DNA of 64,000 nucleotides. It comes from Bacillus sp. CECT 9360 (lineage in GTDB: Bacteria; Bacillota; Bacilli; Bacillales; DSM-1321). The position numbers and the translations under genes were made by a program. Location: NCBI RefSeq assembly GCF_918741275.1, contig NZ_CAKKNA010000005.1, positions 124,001 to 188,000 on the forward strand, read 5' to 3'. The notes beneath the pieces are model-generated. The model was not told where the DNA came from and did not search any database. It worked only from the letters and a program-made list of their open reading frames with translations. Positions 54,114 to 62,974 of the stretch are shown piece by piece (position 1 is the stretch's first letter; every line of letters begins with the position of its first letter).

Positions 54114-54134
54114 CCGACCAAAAAATGCGCTCAA

Positions 54135-54172
54135 TAAAAACAAGCTGGCACCTGTAATACAGATGCCAGCTT
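54135..54172 (-). terminator. terminator of the 1504-aa gene
   Basis: CAAGCTGGCA and TGCCAGCTTG, 10-bp arms, then TTTTTATTG on the minus strand. A second inverted pair AGTGAACCA/TGGTTCACT (54178-54226) spans the stop codon. Confidence 0.88.
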
Positions 54173-54217
54173 GCCTGAGTGAACCATCAGTTATGGAAAT
54201 CCCCTACTGTGTGTGGT

Positions 54218-57200
54218 TCACTTTATTATAGTATGGTTATCTACAATTCTTCCATCCCGTGTTTTAACTATGATCTTAATTCCTTTATCATCAACCGATA
54301 CATTTGAATAGACTTGTGTGTCTTCATCAAAGGAAACATCCATGTATGGTTGAGGTGTTGTCGCATAAAACTTTTTACCGGTCGATCCGGCAATTATATA
54401 GGTGGTTCCCGTTTCCGCTTTTTTTCCATTCTTAAGCGGGAAGGTCCTGACATAAGAATGATCATGTCCTGAGAGGGCGAGATCAATGTTAAGTTCATCA
54501 AAGACCTTTGGCCAAACTTCTTTTACAGTCTCACTGCCACCTGCAGGATTTGAATAGTAAGGAGAACGGTGATACACCACGATCTTCCACTTTTTATTGG
54601 TTTTAGCCATACCTCTTTTTAGCCATTCCGCTTGCTCGATTAATCCTTCTTTAGTAGTTTCGGTATTTAGCACGGCGAAATGTGCGTTGCCGTGATCAAA
54701 CGAATAGACCGTGCCTTCAAATTGTTCAGGGCCATTTTTCGGCGTATTAAAGAGATGTTTAAAGGTTTCCACACCCGTTCCGATATTCTCATGATTTCCG
54801 ACTGTGGGCACAATAGGCGTAGACGCAGCAAGCTTTGGATCTTTCATTGATTCAAAGAAAGCATTCCAATGCGAGTACAAGTTCCCGTCGTCTATCATGT
54901 CCCCGACATGGACCATAAATGATGCATCTTGATAATCTTGTTTGGCTTTGTTAAATACCTCAGTGAACACGCCAAAACCGTTTTCTGTTTGATTTGGCGG
55001 AGCCTGTGTATCTCCCATTAAGATAAAGTTGAACGGTTCATTGCTTTTTTTCGCAGTAGTAAATGCTGCCGCTTCACTCCATCCTGTCGCTGTACCATCG
55101 CCAACACGATACGTGTAAGCAGTAGCAGGCTTTAATCCAGTGAGAGAAGCAGAGTGCACTTGTACTTCACCTGCATCAAATGCATATTCATGGTTTTTCC
55201 CATTAATTCTCTTTATATTCTTGCCGCTAAATCCTGTCTTCTGGAAATCAACTGTCTCGCTAACTTCTACGATTGACTTCGTTGTGAGCGGAGAGCTAGT
55301 CCAGGTAACATTCATCGTTCCTTTATCTCCAGGAGTGATATTCAATCGTTCAGGCTTTTGTGAACCAAGATGATTCAGTACGTTTACCTTGGTTTCAAAA
55401 CTGTAGCGGCTGCCTTTCTGTGCCTGGATGACAAGTTCACCAGGAAAAATAGTTAGCCTGTTTGTTTTTAATTCACCATCATCAGTTGTTCCCAAAACCC
55501 AAGGTGAAACGGTGACATCAGCTGATTTTATCCAGCCTTCATGCTTTCCGTATTTTACTTTTAACCATTCGCCTTGCTTGTCATTAATAACAGCACTGTC
55601 GCGTTTTTCCAAGGAGACGAGTGTCTCGCTGTTTTCATCAGGCTCGCTTGTGATTACTGTTTTCCTCGTCTTTACAACAGCAAGCTCATGTTGCGGGGAG
55701 ACCACGCGGACAACCGCATCTTCCACAGCTCTGCCTTTTTCATCTTTAACAACGATTTTACTATCAAACCCGACGGAAGCCCGGTTGATAAAAACATTGT
55801 AATGAGCTTTTGCTTCAATTTTCATATCTGGCATAAAAATATTCGTTGGCTGCTCACTACCATGCAATGCCGCAGACCCGTCAATAAATTCAACCATTAC
55901 AGGCTCAACCGCATCCGTTGGTAAGGTGAATTGCAGCTTGCCTAATTTTGTGATGGCCTCTGCTCTTTTATCTTTAGGTACATTTTGTAACTCAAGATAA
56001 ACATGTCCATCTTCTGTTATCTCATTTCTGATAACATTGGCAGCTGGAATATTTTCGTTCAGCGATACTTTTTTATGCGGGCTTTTGACCTTTGTTGTAT
56101 CAAAAGTAAAATGGAGCTTAAGATTCTTCATATTTTGCAGCTGGCTAGTCTGGAGATTGATTTCGAACGGGTTACCTACATAAGCCTCTTTTTCAAAGAC
56201 TGGTTTGATTCCTGTTCCATCGCTGTCAACCTCAAACTGCCAAACACGTTCACTTTCATTTCCAAAATGATCTTGCACAACAATTTTTGCTTGATGGTAG
56301 CCGTCTAACAATGGCTTGCCTGGTACATGCGAAATTTCACCTGTTTTTTCATTGAATTCTGCCTGTACTTTCTCGCCATCGAGATACATTGATAAACGGG
56401 ATGGATTAATCCCTGTTCCGCCTTCATTGTCCTGTGCTGTAGCACTGATCTTTAATTCGTTTGTGACGATTACCTCATTTTCAGCTGGATATTCCTTCGT
56501 AATCGTTGGGTTAACCAGATCATCGTTCGTTTCCCCATATACGGCACGGATATTATCCACATATATCGTGCCGGCGTTTTTATTATCGTTGCTTGTTTCC
56601 ATAAGTCGTACAGCAAGATCAAGCTTTAATGGTGTTACTTTTCCTGCTGGCACGCTTGCCTCGACATACTTCCAGCCATTCCAATCCATTTTGCTTACAA
56701 AATCGATCGGGAATGCGTTATTGTTACCGTCCCTTAGCTGTGATCGCAGCCAATGTCCGTTTCCGTCTCCGTATACCCACATCCCGATTGTTTCAGGATA
56801 GTCTTCAAGCACAATATCCTCCTTAGGATGGGCATATGCACCTGATGTTCCAATCGTACCGGTAAAATCATACTTTAGCTCGAGAGCATGGTTCCCAAAT
56901 CGCGCCGGCTCCGGATAGGTTGTCTGGCGCATCGATAACGACTGATAACGGGAACCGCTTGAAACCCAGTGGTCCAAACCGTTCTCAAACGTTTCAAGAA
57001 TGACCGGCAATTTTCCAACCTGAATGTTCATCGTATCGGACTTATCACCATAGCTTACAGTGATTGAACCTGAAGCTGTTTTATTTGCGGTCTTAAATGT
57101 TCCATCGCTATCAATTGTTCCAATATCTCCGGTTATTTTCCATTCGAAATTAGACGGATTCGCGTGTACCGCCCTTCCATTTGAGATAGCCTTTATATCG

Positions 57201-58732
57201 AGCTTTACTTCATCTCCGCGTTTTAGAGTCAGGCTGTCCTGCGGCAATTGCAGATCTGACAATTCCTCTACAACAGTAATCTTGGATGAACCTTCCGCAC
57301 CGTTATTATTCGCAATAATATTGCCCGTTGCCACTGTATTCCCTGCCGTAAACTTACCGGAAGGGTCGACCGAACCGATCGTTTGATCAGAAGTACTCCA
57401 TTGTGGTGTTCCGGTCATTTCAACTGGGTTAAACGCAGCATCCATTCCCTTTGCTTTAAAATTGAAAGAACTATCCGCAAGCATCAATAAGCGATCTGGC
57501 TGAACAGCAAGCTGCTTCAGTTCACTCTGAGGTGCGGTAGAAACGACTAGAAACGAGTTCGCCACACTGCGCTCAAACCCATCGGAAGGTTGGTTAACGA
57601 CAGATAGGCCGCATTCACCGTTTGTACGCGATACTAATGTCGAAGAACCTCCACCATCCAAATTCAGTGCATCGACCGCACCAAGCTCAAACATAAGGTC
57701 ACGAAGTTCAAAAATCGTCACGCCTTCTGAATAGCCGGGTTGTCTCCCATCGATAACTAAAAAGAAAATGCTGCCGTCCGCTTTTATCCCGGCTGCCGTT
57801 CTTGGCGCCCGGGTCGTTGTAAATGAACTGTCCGTGAATTGAACTTTTTGACCATTTTTCACAAGTGTATAACGTCCTCCGAGCGCTTCTTTCACATCTT
57901 CCCAGCCTGCAGCGACCGAGGTTTTCAATTCAATTTGCTGGCCTTCTTGAAGACTCTTCAATAATTCAGAAGCAGTACCATGGCCGGAAAGCATGAGCTT
58001 CCCTTCAGGAATTATGGCACTCCCTTCACCGGTAATTACTTTTTCTACCTTTACAGAAACCGTTCCTGGTGTGCGAATATCACCCGTGACCTCTGTTAAT
58101 ATAACTTCCGTACCGAGAGCATTCGTTCCAGTCGACTTCTTATCTGGTGTAAAGACTACCAGCTGATTTGTCCCACGTGCTCCGTTTAAACTGCTAATTT
58201 TAGTTTCTTTACCCGCAGCCATCATGGAAAAAGCAGGGTTAGGGCTGCCTATCATTGCTTCCCCATTCTCTTTGATTCCAAAGGTTTCAGTGTTTGATGA
58301 CTGGATAACTTTACCATCATGAATAACAGAACCTATCGGGATGCCATTTGACGTATTATAAAAGTCGGCATTCACCCCTCCCACAACAACATGACCGGGC
58401 TTTGATACAAAGGAAGCTTGTTTCCGAACGGTTTGCATGCCAAAGTCTTTCCCATTCGGAAGACCTGCTTCAATATGAATATCCGGATTCTTTGTATCCA
58501 CGTTCATGACAAACGCTTCTTGTCTTCCAACTTTACTATCAATTGTCATGAATGACTCTTGAACACCGGGAGCAACGGGCCTTGTCCATTCTTCAATAAC
58601 AGATCCCAATGAATAGGAAGCATTCGTTTCCGCTGACACCGTGTTTGGACCAACAGATGGCTGAAATAACAGAGATTGAGAAATTAGTAGAATCGACAAT
58701 AAGTAGAATATAGCTTTTCTCATGGCATGCAC
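54218..58732 (-). CDS. secreted phosphodiester glycosidase-metallophosphatase, 1504 aa
   Basis: Very large exported enzyme. Signal peptide about 5-30; NAGPA-type phosphodiester glycosidase about 60-395 (VGGVNADFYNTSNGIPIGSV; LVIDGRQPGYSEG; ALNLDGGGSSTLV); two BIG2-type Ig domains about 410-570; jelly-roll carbohydrate-binding-like domain about 575-735; Ig-like about 750-845; cohesin-like about 850-985; SH3b about 1015-1085 (KRDSAVINDKQGEWLKVKYG); purple-acid-phosphatase-type N-domain about 1130-1225; calcineurin-like phosphoesterase about 1235-1480 (MGDTQAP, VGDMIDDG, VGNHENIG, SGHDHSY). GTG 58732 is eight bases after AGGAGG; ATG 58723 is possible. It could cut a sugar-phosphodiester and then release phosphate. 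Confidence 0.88.
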   Translation of the reverse strand: MHAMRKAIFYLLSILLISQSLLFQPSVGPNTVSAETNASYSLGSVIEEWTRPVAPGVQESFMTIDSKVGRQEAFVMNVDTKNPDIHIEAGLPNGKDFGMQTVRKQASFVSKPGHVVVGGVNADFYNTSNGIPIGSVIHDGKVIQSSNTETFGIKENGEAMIGSPNPAFSMMAAGKETKISSLNGARGTNQLVVFTPDKKSTGTNALGTEVILTEVTGDIRTPGTVSVKVEKVITGEGSAIIPEGKLMLSGHGTASELLKSLQEGQQIELKTSVAAGWEDVKEALGGRYTLVKNGQKVQFTDSSFTTTRAPRTAAGIKADGSIFFLVIDGRQPGYSEGVTIFELRDLMFELGAVDALNLDGGGSSTLVSRTNGECGLSVVNQPSDGFERSVANSFLVVSTAPQSELKQLAVQPDRLLMLADSSFNFKAKGMDAAFNPVEMTGTPQWSTSDQTIGSVDPSGKFTAGNTVATGNIIANNNGAEGSSKITVVEELSDLQLPQDSLTLKRGDEVKLDIKAISNGRAVHANPSNFEWKITGDIGTIDSDGTFKTANKTASGSITVSYGDKSDTMNIQVGKLPVILETFENGLDHWVSSGSRYQSLSMRQTTYPEPARFGNHALELKYDFTGTIGTSGAYAHPKEDIVLEDYPETIGMWVYGDGNGHWLRSQLRDGNNNAFPIDFVSKMDWNGWKYVEASVPAGKVTPLKLDLAVRLMETSNDNKNAGTIYVDNIRAVYGETNDDLVNPTITKEYPAENEVIVTNELKISATAQDNEGGTGINPSRLSMYLDGEKVQAEFNEKTGEISHVPGKPLLDGYHQAKIVVQDHFGNESERVWQFEVDSDGTGIKPVFEKEAYVGNPFEINLQTSQLQNMKNLKLHFTFDTTKVKSPHKKVSLNENIPAANVIRNEITEDGHVYLELQNVPKDKRAEAITKLGKLQFTLPTDAVEPVMVEFIDGSAALHGSEQPTNIFMPDMKIEAKAHYNVFINRASVGFDSKIVVKDEKGRAVEDAVVRVVSPQHELAVVKTRKTVITSEPDENSETLVSLEKRDSAVINDKQGEWLKVKYGKHEGWIKSADVTVSPWVLGTTDDGELKTNRLTIFPGELVIQAQKGSRYSFETKVNVLNHLGSQKPERLNITPGDKGTMNVTWTSSPLTTKSIVEVSETVDFQKTGFSGKNIKRINGKNHEYAFDAGEVQVHSASLTGLKPATAYTYRVGDGTATGWSEAAAFTTAKKSNEPFNFILMGDTQAPPNQTENGFGVFTEVFNKAKQDYQDASFMVHVGDMIDDGNLYSHWNAFFESMKDPKLAASTPIVPTVGNHENIGTGVETFKHLFNTPKNGPEQFEGTVYSFDHGNAHFAVLNTETTKEGLIEQAEWLKRGMAKTNKKWKIVVYHRSPYYSNPAGGSETVKEVWPKVFDELNIDLALSGHDHSYVRTFPLKNGKKAETGTTYIIAGSTGKKFYATTPQPYMDVSFDEDTQVYSNVSVDDKGIKIIVKTRDGRIVDNHTIIK

Positions 58733-58761
58733 GTGATCTTCCTCCTGGTAAAATAATAGTA

Positions 58762-58777
58762 TTAACAACTATTTACA
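58762..58777 (+). promoter_or_regulatory. PhoP-box-like repeat
   Basis: TTAACA-N4-TTTACA, on the strand opposite the gene, in the leader of the large phosphodiesterase gene. Suggestive only. Confidence 0.3.
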
Positions 58778-58849
58778 TTACTAATAGAACATTGGCCTGA
58801 CGTATCGATTTCGTTAAGAAAAAGTAAAAATGGAAAGAAGTACAATAAA

Positions 58850-58882
58850 AAAAAGCCTGTTAACATATTTCTCAACAGGCTA
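58850..58882 (-). terminator. terminator of the EEP-family gene
   Basis: AGCCTGTT and AACAGGCT, then a run of eight T on the minus strand. Confidence 0.9.
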
Positions 58883-58960
58883 CTAGAGTAATTAGATATT
58901 AGTATTTTTGGTACTTTACCAGGTTCCAATCACGATATATAAATCACAGAATTATTGATT

Positions 58961-59812
58961 CTAATTTGATGACTTTTCCTTATCCAATTCAATTTCAGCG
59001 GTTAACGGCAAATGATCGGAAGCTAGCGTTTTTATAACTTCAACATCATTTGCTTCAATATCGTCGGATGTAAAGATATAATCAATTCTCTTAGTTGGAT
59101 TTTTTGCAGGATAAGTGTAAGCCTCGGGAGTTTCAGCAAAAACATCTTTATAATTGGTATTTATAAGCTGCATTTCTTTGCTTTCCGGTGTTGCGTTCAG
59201 ATCTCCCATAATGATTTTCGGACCTTTTGCTTGGCCGGCGATATCATTGATTTCTCGAATCTGAATTTCACGTTCTGCAGAGGTTAAAGCAAGATGAGTG
59301 TTATAAAAGTGGAGATGATTCCCTTTTACATTAATAGTAGCTTCAAGCAGTCCCCGTTGTTCTGTATTTCCAATCTTCGTTAGCGGGTGGTTTTCAGAAT
59401 GCAAAATGGGATATTTACTTAAAATCGCCGTTCCATACTGCCGGCGTGGCTCCCCTTCTTTTAAAGGCTCACGATCAAGGTTAGCTCCATATACATAAAA
59501 CATTCCAAGGCGTTCTGCGAGCCATTTTGCCTGGTCTTGAAAGTCACTGCGTTCCGACCAGTGGTTGTCCACTTCCTGCAATCCAATGATTTTAGCATCG
59601 CTTTCTTCAATGATCCGGGCTATTCGGTCCAGATCTAAAACGCCGTCTACCCCTTCAGCATGGTGAATATTATACGACATGACCTCAACATCAACCGACT
59701 TCCCCCGCTTGAATTTTTGATCTTTCGCCAATGCATTGTTTTGCAAACCAGACAAAGAAACAATTAAAAACATTATGACCATCAAGCTCGATAGTACTTT
59801 CATCTTCTTCAT
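58961..59812 (-). CDS. secreted endonuclease/exonuclease/phosphatase-family protein
   Basis: 283-aa exported EEP-fold hydrolase (DNase I/sphingomyelinase/inositol-phosphatase fold). Signal peptide about 1-29. Active-site motifs: SYNIHHAEGVDGVLDLDRIA, GLQEVDNHW (catalytic Glu), GANLDREPL, HFYNTHLALTSAERE, MGDLNATPES (Asp, Asn) and SDHLPLTAEI (Asp-His). All metal and proton-shuttle residues are present. The substrate could be DNA, a phospholipid or a glycerophosphodiester. ATG 59812 lies nine bases after GGAGGG. It lies between two phosphodiester glycosidase genes on the same strand, each with its own terminator. Confidence 0.92.
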   Translation of the reverse strand: MKKMKVLSSLMVIMFLIVSLSGLQNNALAKDQKFKRGKSVDVEVMSYNIHHAEGVDGVLDLDRIARIIEESDAKIIGLQEVDNHWSERSDFQDQAKWLAERLGMFYVYGANLDREPLKEGEPRRQYGTAILSKYPILHSENHPLTKIGNTEQRGLLEATINVKGNHLHFYNTHLALTSAEREIQIREINDIAGQAKGPKIIMGDLNATPESKEMQLINTNYKDVFAETPEAYTYPAKNPTKRIDYIFTSDDIEANDVEVIKTLASDHLPLTAEIELDKEKSSN

Positions 59813-59889
59813 AACCACTATCCCTCCTCATAGATTAGATTCTTCTATTAGAATGATAACGATTGAATTTATAGCTTTGATTGCATGAA

Positions 59890-59908
59890 TGTAAAAACGG
59901 TATGTTAA
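59890..59908 (-). promoter_or_regulatory. PhoP-box-like repeat before the EEP gene
   Basis: Minus strand TTAACA-N7-TTTACA, 80 bases before the gene. Spacing is longer than the usual 4-6, so weak. Confidence 0.3.
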
Positions 59909-59916
59909 TTTCATAA

Positions 59917-59946
59917 AAAAAGGCCAACCATTGCCGGTTGACCTTA
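59917..59946 (-). terminator. terminator of the SPOR-glycosidase gene
   Basis: AAGGTCAACC...GGTTGGCCTT then TTTTTTT on the minus strand. Confidence 0.85.
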
Positions 59947-59985
59947 ATCCGAACTTATTATTTTTGAGCCTTTCTTGTAAATTCT

Positions 59986-61545
59986 TTAAGGTAGAACGAT
60001 GATCGCGTCCCCGATGGCACGTTCGCCAGCCGGATCGGATGGGCGATTTACGATGTCGGAACCTATTGTCATCGCTGTCGAACCACCTCCATCAAGGTTT
60101 ACGGCGTCAACCGCTCCTAAAGCTTTCATGATGCGGGCACTTTCTTTGAAATTTGCCCCTACACTATAATGCGGCTGGCGTCCGTCCACTGTGACCAAAA
60201 GAATCTTGCCGTCCTCCGTGACTCCGGCTAATGTACGGGGATTACGGCGTTCACCAAATCGATAGTAGAATTCCGGGTTATCGCTCCAATGGAAACCTTC
60301 GCTCACAGCGGTGATATCCTCTTTACCATCACGCAGCAATCGCGGGCCACCATTGACAATTCCCGTTTTCTTGCTAGCTTTTAGCGGCTGTTTATCTGCA
60401 AGGATCTTTGTATTGACTTTCATTTTAGTACCTTTCTTGCCATGGGCCAATAACCAGTCAGCTGCATCACCGGTTCCTGCTAAAACGGAACCTTCAGACG
60501 GAATTGCGCCTCCCCTGCTGTTTCGGACTTCTGTAACTTCTCCAGCTGAATTCAGAACAACTTCCACTCCATCTCCAGGCTCGGTAGTAGAACCAAACAC
60601 AGAAGTAAACTGAATAAGTTCTCCGGAATCCGTACAAGTAAAGTCATGCTTAGGAAAGTCAAAAGTATCACCGATTCCTCCACATCCCCTGATAAAGCCG
60701 GGCTTGCGATTCAATCCGTCCAATTCCCTTTTTGCACCGTCAGATCCTTTAACGGTAAGTTGTGTTTCTACAGATGCAATACTTGCCCTTTTTCCGGTTA
60801 GTAGCAGGCTCGTCCTCCCGTTAACGGCTTCACTGATCAACTTTCCACCGATCACGGACACGCCGGCAAGATCTCCTTCGGTACCATCACTCGGTCCCAC
60901 TACAAAATATCCTCCATTTATAGCTGCTATTGCGCCAGTCCGGGCTGCAAGAGCTGTTAATTTTTCCTTTCCAGGTACGATTCCTGTACCTAACTCAGGG
61001 ATAATCTGTCCTTTAAATTTTTCAGGGTCAATTTCAAGAATATTTACCACCCACGGGCCAGTAGTTTTCCCCCCGTCTTCTGCAGAAAATACCACACGGG
61101 ACTTCTCATAGCCCTTTCTTTTAAGCTCGTCTCTTAATTTGTTAGCATCGCTCTCGGACTGAAATGATCCAACCCGGACAAGGTAGCCAAGCGGACCTTT
61201 TCCCCGATCGCCGGGAGGCCGTTCTGAAATTTTCTTCACTCGGGAATCGTACCCTTGGGCGTTTAGTTCATTCTTTACTTTTTCGGCTTCTTCGCGAGTT
61301 TTATAAAAGGCTACATCAACAATGAAAACATCGGTTTCTGAACTGTACCCACGGTCGATACTTATATGGGCAAGCCCCGGAGCAATTTCTTTCTTATTCC
61401 GGGTTTCTCCGAGGGTAGGCTCACCAAGTGGAAGGGCTTGTTCCTTCACCGGCGCTGCTTGTACAAGATCAGGGAGCGCAGAAAATGTCATTGTAGCCAA
61501 AAGACAGAAAGCTAACAGCCTTTGAAGAATCTTCATCGATTTCAT
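59986..61545 (-). CDS. SPOR-domain phosphodiester glycosidase
   Basis: 519-aa exported protein. Signal peptide 1-30 (ALPDLVQAAP); SPOR-like repeats about 70-155 (VDVAFYKTREEAEKVKNELNAQGY and VRVGSFQSESDANKLRDELKRKGYEKSRV), which bind denuded peptidoglycan glycan in other proteins; NAGPA-type domain about 185-519 (AAINGGYFVVGPSDGTEGD; LVTVDGRQPHYSVG; AVNLDGGGSTAMTI). NAGPA enzymes remove N-acetylglucosamine 1-phosphodiester caps. GGAGG precedes ATG 61545. Targeting through SPOR suggests action at the cell wall. A PhoP-like TTTACA-N5-TTAAAA lies about 85-95 bases upstream. Confidence 0.9.
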   Translation of the reverse strand: MKSMKILQRLLAFCLLATMTFSALPDLVQAAPVKEQALPLGEPTLGETRNKKEIAPGLAHISIDRGYSSETDVFIVDVAFYKTREEAEKVKNELNAQGYDSRVKKISERPPGDRGKGPLGYLVRVGSFQSESDANKLRDELKRKGYEKSRVVFSAEDGGKTTGPWVVNILEIDPEKFKGQIIPELGTGIVPGKEKLTALAARTGAIAAINGGYFVVGPSDGTEGDLAGVSVIGGKLISEAVNGRTSLLLTGKRASIASVETQLTVKGSDGAKRELDGLNRKPGFIRGCGGIGDTFDFPKHDFTCTDSGELIQFTSVFGSTTEPGDGVEVVLNSAGEVTEVRNSRGGAIPSEGSVLAGTGDAADWLLAHGKKGTKMKVNTKILADKQPLKASKKTGIVNGGPRLLRDGKEDITAVSEGFHWSDNPEFYYRFGERRNPRTLAGVTEDGKILLVTVDGRQPHYSVGANFKESARIMKALGAVDAVNLDGGGSTAMTIGSDIVNRPSDPAGERAIGDAIIVLP

Positions 61546-61626
61546 ATTTGCTTTTCCTCCTTATTGTTTACTTATATCCCGTTTGTTCTATTATCTGAAT
61601 CTAATACGTTGATAATGCAGCATACG

Positions 61627-61643
61627 TTTTAAGTTTCTGTAAA
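61627..61643 (-). promoter_or_regulatory. PhoP-box-like repeat before the SPOR-glycosidase
   Basis: Minus strand TTTACA-N5-TTAAAA with proper spacing and orientation for a Pho activator site; one of the two hexamers is weak. Confidence 0.4.
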
Positions 61644-61822
61644 AGTTAGAGCCTGTCGGTTTTTAGGTTTTACGGAATTATCTCCACTTTTACGGAATTC
61701 TCCAATAGTTTTACGGGAAAAGCTTCTACTTTTACGGAATTATCGATAAGTCTACGGAATAAGCATCTACTTTTACGGAATTATATTTTCATCAAAAACA
61801 TTTCGGTAAAAGGCAGGAAATT
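61644..61822 (+). repeat. dispersed TTTTACGG repeat, copy 2
   Basis: About 175 bases, same orientation and edges as 53957-54113: opens agcctgtcgg...ttaggttttacgg, units such as gttttacgggaaaagcttcta, closes catcaaaaacatttc, ggtaaaaggcaggaa. One unit longer than copy 1. Confidence 0.93.
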
Positions 61823-61871
61823 CACTTCCTAAGAAGAATTCCTTTAAAAAACTATAAGGGGTGAACGATTC

Positions 61872-62846
61872 TTGATTGCCAAGGAACGAAAAGTACCGAT
61901 AAGAATCCAACTAAATGAAACATTATTAAGACGCCTGCCAAAAAATCATCCTAAACGATCCGAAATTGAATCAGATCTGACTAGAAGACAGGCTGGCTAT
62001 AAAGGCGAACAAACCGTCGACCATTATTTAAAATCTCTCTCCGAAAAAGACTATCTTGTTTTCCAAGATCTTCGCTTACCAAATGGACATTACCACTTTC
62101 AAATCGATACGCTGATTCTTTCCTCTAAATTTGCTCTCCTTATTGAAGTGAAAAATATCTCCGGAACCTTATTTTTCGATCGCTCCTTTAACCAGCTCAT
62201 TCGGACTGCCAATGACAAGGAAGAAGGTTTTCCAGATCCCCTTTCGCAGGTGGACAATCAACAGTTTCAATTCAATATCCTGCTAGAAACTCTGGAGATC
62301 TCAGATTTACCATTAGGATCTCTCATAGTGATCAGTAAGCCTGCCACTATCCTGAAAACCAGACATGAGAACTCGAATATTTTCCAGAGAATTAGCCATG
62401 TTGGAAATCTAACATCTAAAATTCGAGAGTTCACAAACAAATATACAAAAGAAATGATAACCTCTAAAGAACTGGGATATTTACACGACCATCTATTACG
62501 AAATCATACTGATCCAGCCTATAACATTCTTAAAATCTACGGTATTTCTAAACAGGATATACTGTCAGGCTTGCAGTGCCCAGAATGTTCTACATTTCAA
62601 ATGGCGCGCAGACATGGTGTATGGGAGTGCCTCAAATGCCGTACCCATACTAAAGAGGCCCACCTCCTTGCAATTTCAGACTATTTTGCTTTAATTGATT
62701 CCACGATTACAAATCTGCAATTTCGGGAATTTCTTCATTTATCATCTCCGGACACTGGCACCTATTTGCTAAAATCCACGAACCTTCCCTTTTTAGGAAC
62801 TACGAAAGGCAGGATATACCACCGACCTCTTAATTCTCCGTTATAA
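61872..62846 (+). CDS. NERD-domain protein with zinc ribbon
   Basis: 324-aa cytoplasmic protein. Residues about 38-150 are a NERD (nuclease-related) domain of the PD-(D/E)XK class: YKGEQTVDHYL, YHFQIDTLILSSKFALLIEVKNISGTLFFD (Asp of QID, Glu-x-Lys of EVK). The C-terminal part has a zinc ribbon, CPECSTFQMARRHGVWECLKCRTHTKE. TTG start after AAGGGGTGAACG. NERD proteins occur in plasmid and defence contexts as well as chromosomes; here it stands alone beside the TTTTACGG repeat. Nuclease activity is inferred. Confidence 0.9.
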   Translation: MIAKERKVPIRIQLNETLLRRLPKNHPKRSEIESDLTRRQAGYKGEQTVDHYLKSLSEKDYLVFQDLRLPNGHYHFQIDTLILSSKFALLIEVKNISGTLFFDRSFNQLIRTANDKEEGFPDPLSQVDNQQFQFNILLETLEISDLPLGSLIVISKPATILKTRHENSNIFQRISHVGNLTSKIREFTNKYTKEMITSKELGYLHDHLLRNHTDPAYNILKIYGISKQDILSGLQCPECSTFQMARRHGVWECLKCRTHTKEAHLLAISDYFALIDSTITNLQFREFLHLSSPDTGTYLLKSTNLPFLGTTKGRIYHRPLNSPL

Positions 62847-62974
62847 GTTATTAAGCCGTCTTCCCAAACGATCGAAGCATAAAGAAAAGTTGTAAATCGT
62901 ATAGATTAGAATGGAGATTTATTGGAGCCTTCGCTGCTCCATCCCTTTAAAATTCGAGACCAAGGAGTGAAAGA

